From NCBI GenBank assembly GCA_035282865.1, contig DATEVB010000226.1:1-16305 (forward strand): a stretch of DNA of 16,305 nucleotides, written 5' to 3'. Positions 1 through 6,170 of the stretch are shown piece by piece. The notes beneath the pieces were generated by a model. That model was not told where the DNA came from and made no database searches. It saw only the letters and a list, made by a program, of their open reading frames with translations. The translations under genes and the position numbers were made by a program. This DNA is from UBA4744 sp035282865 (GTDB lineage Bacteria; Actinomycetota; Acidimicrobiia; Spongiisociales; UBA4744). Position 1 is the first letter of the stretch. Every line of letters begins with the position of its first letter.

Positions 1-61
1 GCAGCAGACCGGCTACCAGGAGGGTGCGAGAGCGCATGTCAGATCCGATGGCGGCAAGCGT

Positions 62-79
62 AGACGGGATGAACCGTCT
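62..79 (-). terminator. Possible weak terminator hairpin after the minus-strand operon
   Basis: A perfect 6-bp stem (agacgg at 62-67 pairs with ccgtct at 74-79) encloses a 6-nt loop. It begins 14 nt past the stop of the last gene of the thiolase operon, read on the minus strand. No T-run follows, so it is not a canonical intrinsic terminator. The rest of 1-93 shows no gene I can support. Confidence 0.25.
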
Positions 80-93
80 CGCCCGTGATCGGC

Positions 94-549
94 TCAGATC
101 GTGGCCAGATCGTCCAGCACTGCCTGCCGGTTGGATTGGTCCGTTATCCGCTTGGCTACCGCCGCGGCGCCGCCCAACTGGCGCTCGCGCTGGGCGCCGT
201 CCCCGGCTACTGCCGCTGTCCGGGCCAGGCCTTCAAAGGCGTAGGCCAGGTAGAACGGCGCAAGTTCATGTTGGCGGCACAGAAGCGATGACTCTTCGGC
301 GTAGCGGCGCGCTTCCTCCGGACGCCCGGCTACCGCGTATACGCGGGACAGTTGCCAGGCTCCCACTACGAAATGTTGCGGATCGCCGTGTTCCGAGTGG
401 CGCCGGTGCCACAATGAGGCGTGGGCCATATGGACCATTGCGGCGATGTCGTCTGGGCTGCGGTCTTCCTTCTCGAGCAGTTCCCATGCGCCGTTGAAGC
501 ACTCAACTGCAGACCGATGATGGGCGGCCTGGACGTCCAGTTCCGTCAT
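94..549 (-). CDS. Small helical-repeat (TPR-like) protein, function unknown
   Basis: A soluble 151-residue protein with no signal peptide or membrane segment. I chose the ATG at 549 because AGAGAGG lies about 6-8 nt upstream of it; an earlier in-frame ATG at 573 lacks a comparable ribosome site. The C-terminal half has two alanine-rich helix pairs that resemble degenerate TPR units: one around residues 66-95 (with YAVAGRPEEARRYAEES) and one around 100-138 (with YAFEGLARTAAVAGD). The N-terminus is rich in His and acidic residues. I recognise it as a conserved hypothetical type but know no biochemical function. It lies 43 bp downstream of the DUF35 gene on the same strand, so it is probably the last gene of the thiolase operon. 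A scaffold or adaptor role is only a guess. Confidence 0.8.
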   Translation of the reverse strand: MTELDVQAAHHRSAVECFNGAWELLEKEDRSPDDIAAMVHMAHASLWHRRHSEHGDPQHFVVGAWQLSRVYAVAGRPEEARRYAEESSLLCRQHELAPFYLAYAFEGLARTAAVAGDGAQRERQLGGAAAVAKRITDQSNRQAVLDDLATI

Positions 550-592
550 CAGGCACCTCTCTGCCTTGGCCAAATTTGCGGCGTGGCCACCT

Positions 593-1150
593 TCAAGAGG
601 CCGATCGGGCGGGCACGAAGTAGACGTCGGTTGGCTTCAGCTTGCTGTTCCGCAAAAAGCGGGGTTGTACCTCCATCCCGATCCACTCGATCGACGCTTC
701 ATCCGGATCGATTCCCATCAGCCTGCTCAGGAACAGCGTTTCGACTCCCTCGTATTCGATCAGTGCCAGGACATAGGGGGTCTCCGCAAGGAACTCCTCT
801 GAACCGAAGTGGCACACGGTGAAGGTGTGGATCCAGGCTGGACGGTCGGTGATGTCGATCCATTCCGTTTCCTCGCCCGAGTACATGTCGTGGCCACGCG
901 GCGTCGCGTAGGTGTAACCGGACTCAGGATCCCGGGTAGCCAGCAACCGTCGGTTTGAGACCCCGGCAAACCAGGGGCTGTCCTGACCGTACGAGTGGAG
1001 ATAGGTGATCGAGTACCCCTGCTCGATCTGAATAGGAGCCATTCGTTTGAGGAAGGCCAACGCATCCGGGCCGGAGTCGACGGGGAACGGGACGCCGTGG
1101 ACGATGAACCCACCCAGGGTCTCTTCCGGACGGTCGGGGAGTTTTGGCAT
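593..1150 (-). CDS. DUF35 OB-fold protein lacking the zinc-ribbon cysteines, thiolase partner
   Basis: A 185-residue protein of the Zn-ribbon/OB-fold (DUF35) family. In this family the protein binds a thiolase-superfamily partner and helps shape acyl-CoA channelling; known cases are archaeal thiolase/HMG-CoA synthase, ChsH2 with Ltp2, and BbsA with BbsB. The N-terminal helical region (1-60) and the C-terminal OB-fold (about 105-175, with TPYVLALIEYEG and a 'WIGMEVQPRF' strand) look normal. The segment between them (about 66-97, RRLLATRDPESGYTYATP then GHDMYSGEETEW) sits where the rubredoxin-like knuckles CxxC...CxxC are expected, yet has no Cys at all. The ATG is 1 nt after the thiolase stop, and its GGAGG is inside the thiolase 3' end, so the two are translationally coupled. 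Annotation is secure at family level; activity and substrate are unknown. Confidence 0.85.
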   Translation of the reverse strand: MPKLPDRPEETLGGFIVHGVPFPVDSGPDALAFLKRMAPIQIEQGYSITYLHSYGQDSPWFAGVSNRRLLATRDPESGYTYATPRGHDMYSGEETEWIDITDRPAWIHTFTVCHFGSEEFLAETPYVLALIEYEGVETLFLSRLMGIDPDEASIEWIGMEVQPRFLRNSKLKPTDVYFVPARSAS

Positions 1151-1151
1151 C

Positions 1152-2519
1152 TCAGTCCTCCTTCCGGAGAATGCTGACCGTCACGTAGGTGCCGGTGCCG
1201 GCATGCGAGTGGATCGCCCCCCGACGGGCTTGCGGGACCTGGAGTGCGGGATCGCCGAAGTGCTTGCCTACGGTGCCCTGCAACTGCCAGATAGCGAACA
1301 CCCCCTGCATGAGCCCGGTGGCGCCGACCGGGTGGCCGCAGGCTATCAAACCGCCGGACGGGTTCACGGGGATCAGGGGATCTTCCGGCAGATCGAGCCC
1401 GTAGTCGATACCGGGCATGAAAGTCTTGCCGGACGCCGCAAAGGGGCCGCCCTCCCCGTAACGGCACAATCCCAGATCCTCGTACGTCTGGATCTCGCTC
1501 GAGGTGTAGGCGTCGTGGAGTTCGACGAAGTCGAGGTCGGCTATCGGGTCGACGATCCCGGCCCGTCGGTAGGCTAGATTTCCGGCTGTTCGGCCGGCCC
1601 GGAACGAATGAACTCCGGGGTACCGGGTGCCCTTGTCCCACAGCTTCTTGTAGTACGCCCGGGTCTCGGCGGAGTCCCGTTCGAGTTCGGTGGCATAGTC
1701 GCGCATGAACGTGTCGTAATCGACGTGGGGCCGATCCGACATCCGCATCGCATCGGTCCCACGCCCGATGCCTGCCACCGCAACGAGCGGGCGGGAGATC
1801 GAGGCGCCCGCTTTCTCCAAGCGTTCCAGCCCCTCCTCGGAGGCCAAGATCACTGCGGCCGCCCCGTCGGACATCACGCAGATGTCGAGCCGAGTGAGGG
1901 GCCAGGCCACCATGGGCGACGACCGGACGTCCTCGATCGAATAGCGGTTGCGTTTCTGGGCGTAAGGGTTGTGGTAAGCATTGAGGTGGTTCTTGACGGA
2001 GACGTGGGCCATCTGTTCGACCGTCGTCCCGTACTCTTTCATGTGTCTGGTGACCATCATGGCGTAGTACCCCGAATAGAAACCACCGACCGGGTAATCC
2101 CATGACACATCGGAAGCCAGTGCGATGAACTCGTTGCCCTTCCAGGTTTCGACGCGGCTCATCGTTTCGAAGCCATAGGCGACACACACATCCATGTCGC
2201 CCGAGGCCACCGACTTCCAGGCTTCCTGGAAACAGAGTCCCCCGGTCGCCCCACCACCCTCCACCCGATGGCCGGGTTTTGGTATCAGTCCCAGATAGTC
2301 CTGGGCCATGATCCCCGCCATCAACTGGCGCGAGAAATGATCGGAGAAGTAGGAGGCAACGGATCCGTCCGCCGCTGCCGTGAACGTGGGCATGTCGATG
2401 CCGAGGTCGTCGATGGCGTACTCGTAGGCCTCCTTGATCACCGCCTGGAATGTTTTGTCGGGGCGCGCTTTGGCGAACTTCGAAACGCCTCCCGAGATGG
2501 CATAAACCGGTCGCATCAT
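1152..2519 (-). CDS. SCP2-type thiolase-like protein with Gly in place of the nucleophilic Cys
   Basis: A 455-residue thiolase-superfamily protein of the SCP-x/lipid-transfer thiolase type. Start is at the tandem ATG ATG (2519 or 2516), with GGAGAGG 5-8 nt upstream. Seen in order: N-terminal strand VYAISGGVSKFAKA (5-18); the nucleophile region VEGGGATGGLC (86-96); H335 in ELHDAY; and H396 in CGHPVGATG near the C-terminus. In active family members the first motif reads like V-E-x-x-C-A-S-G-G; here the Cys position is Gly90, with a Cys only at 96. The two catalytic His motifs are kept. Real thiolases condense or cleave acyl-CoAs through that Cys; Ltp2-type members instead do retro-aldol C-C cleavage. 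With a DUF35 gene right behind it, an aldolase-like or other non-thiolytic role is the best inference. Substrate unknown. Confidence 0.88.
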   Translation of the reverse strand: MMRPVYAISGGVSKFAKARPDKTFQAVIKEAYEYAIDDLGIDMPTFTAAADGSVASYFSDHFSRQLMAGIMAQDYLGLIPKPGHRVEGGGATGGLCFQEAWKSVASGDMDVCVAYGFETMSRVETWKGNEFIALASDVSWDYPVGGFYSGYYAMMVTRHMKEYGTTVEQMAHVSVKNHLNAYHNPYAQKRNRYSIEDVRSSPMVAWPLTRLDICVMSDGAAAVILASEEGLERLEKAGASISRPLVAVAGIGRGTDAMRMSDRPHVDYDTFMRDYATELERDSAETRAYYKKLWDKGTRYPGVHSFRAGRTAGNLAYRRAGIVDPIADLDFVELHDAYTSSEIQTYEDLGLCRYGEGGPFAASGKTFMPGIDYGLDLPEDPLIPVNPSGGLIACGHPVGATGLMQGVFAIWQLQGTVGKHFGDPALQVPQARRGAIHSHAGTGTYVTVSILRKED

Positions 2520-2579
2520 GCGGTCCTCTCCGCCGGCAGCGCCAACCATGCTACGTGGCAGAAACCCGGCCGGGCGCAG

Positions 2580-2585
2580 TACCGT
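2580..2585 (+). promoter_or_regulatory. Possible -10 hexamer (TACCGT) for a leaderless NUDIX gene
   Basis: TACCGT fits the actinobacterial TANNNT -10 pattern and ends 6 nt before the chosen GTG. No Shine-Dalgarno sequence precedes that GTG, so transcription may start at the start codon. No good -35 is visible. It lies in the 72-bp divergent gap between the thiolase and NUDIX genes. Confidence 0.35.
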
Positions 2586-2591
2586 CTGACC

Positions 2592-3053
2592 GTGACCAGT
2601 GCCGGAATCCTGCTCTATCGCCGAATCGGTGGGGTCGTCGAGGTGTTGCTCTGCCACCCCGGCGGGCCGGTCTGGGCGAAACGAGACGAAGGCGCCTGGA
2701 GCGTCCCTAAGGGTGAGGTGGCGAAGGATGAAGACCTCCTGGAGGTCGCCCGGCGCGAATTCCACGAAGAGGTGGGAATCCCCCTCTCATGTGCACCCCC
2801 GTTGCCGCTCGGTTCGGTGACGCTGCGGTCCGGCAAGGTGGTGCACGCCTGGGCTTGCGAGGGTGACGTCGATCCGGCCGAGCAGCGCTCAAATGCCTTC
2901 TCGATGGAGTGGCCGCCCCGTTCCGGGCGGGTGCAGGAATTTCCCGAGGTCGATCGGGTCGAGTGGTTCCATCCGGAGGCCGCCCGCCGCAAGCTGAACG
3001 CCGCTCAAACCGCCCTGGTCGACCGGTTGTTGGACCTGCTCGAAGAATCATGA
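2592..3053 (+). CDS. NUDIX hydrolase
   Basis: A 153-residue NUDIX-fold hydrolase, which cleaves a nucleoside diphosphate linked to another moiety; the substrate cannot be told from sequence. The Nudix box is complete: G41, five residues, E47, seven residues, then REFHEEVGI at 55-63, giving the Mg-binding glutamates E56, E59 and E60. Flanking landmarks HPGGP (22-26), DEGAWSVPKGE (32-42) and EWPPRSGR with EFPEVDRVEWF further on match the compact COG4119-type predicted NTP pyrophosphohydrolases. I took the GTG at 2592 because homologous proteins begin just before the first strand, and a TANNNT hexamer lies 6 nt upstream. Longer in-frame extensions would run into the thiolase gene. It is followed 31 bp later by the acyltransferase, probably on the same transcript. 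Confidence 0.88.
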   Translation: MTSAGILLYRRIGGVVEVLLCHPGGPVWAKRDEGAWSVPKGEVAKDEDLLEVARREFHEEVGIPLSCAPPLPLGSVTLRSGKVVHAWACEGDVDPAEQRSNAFSMEWPPRSGRVQEFPEVDRVEWFHPEAARRKLNAAQTALVDRLLDLLEES

Positions 3054-3084
3054 TCCGGTCTCCCGTGTGGAACACTGCTATAGG

Positions 3085-3675
3085 ATGCTCGGTCGCCTGG
3101 CCCTCTGGTGGTTCCGCTTGACCGGGTGGAAGATCGAAGGAGGTCTTCCACCCCAACCCAAGTTCATCGCCATCGGTGCTCCCCACACAACCAATTGGGA
3201 CTTCGTCTTCATGCTGGCGGTCATGACCTCGTTCGGCGCCAAGATCTCCTTCATGGGCAAGGACAGTCTCTTCAAAGGTCCCTTCGGGTCGATCATTCGC
3301 CGGTCGGGCGGTATCCCGATTCGGCGGGGAGTCCATGAGAACGTCGTCGAGCAGATGGCGAACGCATTCGCGGCGTCCACCTCGCTGATCCTGGTGATCG
3401 CACCCGCCGGAACCCGGCACCCTTCCGATCACTGGAAATCGGGCTTCTACCACATCGCCCGTACCGCCCGAGTACCGATTGTTCCCGCCCGGATCCACTA
3501 CCCGCACAAACTGGTCACCGTTGGCCCGCCGCTCATCCCCGGCGACGATCCGACAACCGATATGGACGTCCTGCGCCGCTTCTATGCCGGCGGCAAGGGG
3601 AAGTACCCGGAACAAGCGTCTGATGTACGGCTGGTCGAGGAAGGCAGCGGCCGGGGCGGAGCCCACGCAACGTGA
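3085..3675 (+). CDS. Lysophospholipid/glycerol acyltransferase-like protein
   Basis: A 196-residue protein of the PlsC-like acyltransferase superfamily, which transfers acyl chains to lysophospholipids or related acceptors at the membrane. Block I is intact: H34-TTNW-D39, the HX4D catalytic pair. GGIPIRR (75-81) is block II/III-like, and WKSGFYHIA (117-125) is a block seen in the short bacterial members. The acceptor-phosphate motif usually written PEGTR reads PAGTR here, with A108 in place of Glu. I chose the ATG at 3085; a GTG at 3067 is the alternative, and neither has a clear ribosome site. There is a short hydrophobic stretch at the N-terminus but no convincing transmembrane helix. It lies between the NUDIX gene and the oxidoreductase genes on one strand. 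The true acceptor is unknown. Confidence 0.82.
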   Translation: MLGRLALWWFRLTGWKIEGGLPPQPKFIAIGAPHTTNWDFVFMLAVMTSFGAKISFMGKDSLFKGPFGSIIRRSGGIPIRRGVHENVVEQMANAFAASTSLILVIAPAGTRHPSDHWKSGFYHIARTARVPIVPARIHYPHKLVTVGPPLIPGDDPTTDMDVLRRFYAGGKGKYPEQASDVRLVEEGSGRGGAHAT

Positions 3676-3741
3676 CCAACGACCCTACGCGCTGCACTCC
3701 CGTCCAGGGGACAATGGCCGCGATGGTATAGGGAGCGATGC

Positions 3742-4851
3742 ATGGCGCGCGAATTCATCGACGGGTCTACGGCCATCGTCAGGGGCGCCCTGGACGCAGG
3801 GTGCGACTTCTTTGCCGGGTATCCGATCACCCCGGCCTCATCGATCCTGCAGATGATGATGGCCGAACTGCCCGCCCGGGGCGGGATCGCCATCCAGGGC
3901 GAAGACGAGATCTCCTCGATCGGTATGTGCATCGGCGCCACTCTCGGCGGAGCCCGGGCCATGACGGCCACCAGCGGCCCGGGGATCAGTCTCTACAGCG
4001 AGAACATCGGCCTCGCCATCATCGGTGAGGTACCGCTGGTGATCGTCGACGTTCAGCGGCTGGGGCCTGCTACCGGAGGGGCAACCACCGTCGGTCAAGG
4101 AGATGTCCAGTTCGTGCGTTGGGGAACGGCCGGCGGTTACCCAATCATCGCCCTGGCTCCATCCAGCGTGGGGGAGTGTTATACCCTGACCATGCGAGCA
4201 TTCGATCTTACCGAACGGTTCCGTTGTCCCGTGTTCCTGCTGACCGACAAGGACTTGAGCCTCACGATGCGCACCGTCAATCCTGCCGAGCTTACCCGCG
4301 TGACCGTGCGGCCTCGCACCTTCCGGACCGGCGATGAGGGTTCGCAGTACCGATATCAGCCGCCGGACGTCGTGCCGCCGATCGGTCGGTACGGCGACGA
4401 AGTGGTGCGTTTCACGGGATCCTCCCACAACGAAGACGCATTTATCACCAAACAGGCCGCCACCGTCGGTGCCCTGAACGAGCACCTCGCCGCCAAGATC
4501 GACGACCACCTCGAGGAGATCGAATCAGTAGACCTGGACGCCCAGGACGGAGCCGCAACGCTGATTCTCGCCTACGGGGTCACGGCCGGCGCCGCCCGCC
4601 ACGCGGTTCGACATGCCAGACAGGATGGCCGGAAGGTGTCCTTGTTAGTCGTGCACAGTCTGTGGCCGGTCCCGGAACGAGCTATCACTGCCGCGCTCGA
4701 CGGCATCAGCCGGGTCGTGGTGCCCGAACTGAACCTGGGTCAGTACCGGCGGGAGATCGAACGACTCGCCCAGGGCCGCCAGGTCGTTGGGATCAACCGG
4801 GTGGATGGCAGCTTGATCGCCCCCGACCAGATCATCGGGGTGATCGCATGA
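3742..4851 (+). CDS. 2-oxoacid:ferredoxin oxidoreductase, alpha subunit (KorA/OorA-like)
   Basis: A 369-residue alpha subunit of a thiamine-diphosphate 2-oxoacid:acceptor oxidoreductase. The enzyme oxidatively decarboxylates a 2-oxoacid to its acyl-CoA and reduces ferredoxin. Evidence: GYPITPAS at 26-33, EDEISS at 54-59, TATSGPGISLYSENIG, then QRLGPATGGATTVGQGD, the pyrimidine-domain motifs of the 2-oxoglutarate/2-oxoisovalerate type. A C-terminal domain II (from about residue 265, ATLILAYGVTAGAARHAV) follows, as in separate alpha subunits. There is no N-terminal gamma domain. Start ATG 3742 has GGGAG 6 nt upstream. The stop overlaps the start of the beta-gamma gene by 4 bp (ATGA), so the subunits are coupled. 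Substrate (2-oxoglutarate, branched-chain or other) cannot be decided here. Confidence 0.92.
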   Translation: MAREFIDGSTAIVRGALDAGCDFFAGYPITPASSILQMMMAELPARGGIAIQGEDEISSIGMCIGATLGGARAMTATSGPGISLYSENIGLAIIGEVPLVIVDVQRLGPATGGATTVGQGDVQFVRWGTAGGYPIIALAPSSVGECYTLTMRAFDLTERFRCPVFLLTDKDLSLTMRTVNPAELTRVTVRPRTFRTGDEGSQYRYQPPDVVPPIGRYGDEVVRFTGSSHNEDAFITKQAATVGALNEHLAAKIDDHLEEIESVDLDAQDGAATLILAYGVTAGAARHAVRHARQDGRKVSLLVVHSLWPVPERAITAALDGISRVVVPELNLGQYRREIERLAQGRQVVGINRVDGSLIAPDQIIGVIA

Positions 4852-6170
4852 GTACCACCATCGTCCCGCTGGCTACCTATCGAAACGAGACGGCCTACCC
4901 CTTCTGCCCCGGCTGCGGGCACGGGCCCATTCTCGACCAACTCAACGAAGCGCTGGTCCGTCTCAATCTTGATCCGAAGGAGGTAGTCCTGGTAAGTGAC
5001 ATCGGCTGCTCCGGTTTGTCCGACCAATACTTCGCCACCAGTGGTTTCCATGGATTACACGGTCGCAGTCTCACCTATGCCACCGGTATCAAGCTGGCCC
5101 GCCCCGAACTGGAAGTCATCGTCACCATGGGCGATGGGGGGACCGGGATTGGGGGAGCCCACTTTCTCAACGCCGCCCGGCGCAACGTGGGGATGACGGT
5201 GCTCGTCTTCAACAACCTCAACTTCGGCATGACGGGCGGCCAGCACTCGACCACCACTCCGAGTGGAGCGATCACCTCGACCACCCCGGGAGGCAACCTG
5301 GAGCGTCCCCTCGATATCTGCGCAACCGCGGCCGTCAACGGGGCCGCCTACGTGTACCGGGGTACCAACTTCGATCCCGAGCTGACAGACCGGATCGTTG
5401 AAGCCATTGAGACCCCCGGGTTCTCCATTCTTGATATCTGGGAGCTGTGCACGGCGTACTTCGCCCCGTCCAACAGATTCGGGAAGAGGTCGCTCGAGGA
5501 CACCCAGCAGCGTCTCGGTTTGGGGACCGGGGTTCTCGAACGCAGGAACGTCGCTGAATACGCAGAGGCCTATCGGAAGGACGCGGCCAATCGTTCCCCT
5601 GTCTCCGGTGTCGAGCCGCAATTGCTCGAATCGGAATACGTGTCGACCCTGGATCGTCCATTCCGGCTGCTCGTCATGGGGTCGGCGGGCGGGAAGGTCC
5701 GATCGGCCGCCCGGATGGTGGCCGAGGCGGCTATTCGATCGGGGCTCCATGCCACCCAGTCCGACGACTATCCGATCACAGTCAAGACCGGCCATAGCGT
5801 TTCCGAGCTCATCTTGAGTCCCGACGCCATTGATTTCACCGGTATCGACCGCCCCGATTTGATGGTGATACTCAGCGAGGATGGGCTGGCCAAGTCCCGG
5901 CCGTACCTGGCGGCCATGACGGCCTCCGACCGGGTGGTGATGGTCCCCGAGTTGCCCGGTGTGGAAACCGGAGCAACCGTCGAGGTACTCGACCTGGGTC
6001 GCCTTCCAACCCGCGTGGGAAGAACCGAGCTTGCCTTGGTCGCGCTGACTGCCGCGGTGGTGCGACAGAATGTCGTGTCGGCGGAGGCTCTTCGGGCTGC
6101 CGCCGGCCTTGGTCGTTACGCCGAGAAGAACCTGGCGGCGATCGCCGCCGGGATCGAGCTCTCTCGTTAA
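4848..6170 (+). CDS. 2-oxoacid:ferredoxin oxidoreductase, fused beta-gamma subunit (KorB/OorB-like)
   Basis: A 440-residue fusion of the beta (TPP/Fe-S) and gamma (CoA-side) parts of a 2-oxoacid:ferredoxin oxidoreductase. Beta: CPGCGHG (C20, C23), DIGCSG (C54), MGDGG (94-98) with NNLNFGMTGGQ (122-132) for Mg-TPP, and C201 in WELCTAYF. C20, C23, C54 and C201 correspond to the four ligands of the single [4Fe-4S] cluster in beta subunits of this class. Gamma: from about residue 270, starting RLLVMGSAGGKVRSAARMVA, with SDDYPITVKTGHSVSELILS further on, a typical gamma domain. Start ATG 4848 overlaps the alpha stop (ATGA), with GGGGTGAT just upstream. Gamma is often separate or fused ahead of alpha, so fusion behind beta is notable. 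The stop shares TTAA with the convergent ftcD. Confidence 0.92.
   Translation: MSTTIVPLATYRNETAYPFCPGCGHGPILDQLNEALVRLNLDPKEVVLVSDIGCSGLSDQYFATSGFHGLHGRSLTYATGIKLARPELEVIVTMGDGGTGIGGAHFLNAARRNVGMTVLVFNNLNFGMTGGQHSTTTPSGAITSTTPGGNLERPLDICATAAVNGAAYVYRGTNFDPELTDRIVEAIETPGFSILDIWELCTAYFAPSNRFGKRSLEDTQQRLGLGTGVLERRNVAEYAEAYRKDAANRSPVSGVEPQLLESEYVSTLDRPFRLLVMGSAGGKVRSAARMVAEAAIRSGLHATQSDDYPITVKTGHSVSELILSPDAIDFTGIDRPDLMVILSEDGLAKSRPYLAAMTASDRVVMVPELPGVETGATVEVLDLGRLPTRVGRTELALVALTAAVVRQNVVSAEALRAAAGLGRYAEKNLAAIAAGIELSR

Noticed and set aside
760..2187. Long minus-strand frame of 475 residues
   Set aside because: It is Arg/Pro-rich out-of-frame sequence over the thiolase and DUF35 genes, which have clear family motifs and ribosome sites.
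3727..3732. TATAGG as a -10 for the alpha-subunit gene
   Set aside because: No -35 is visible at proper spacing, and the gene has a good GGGAG ribosome site that a start here would leave with almost no leader.
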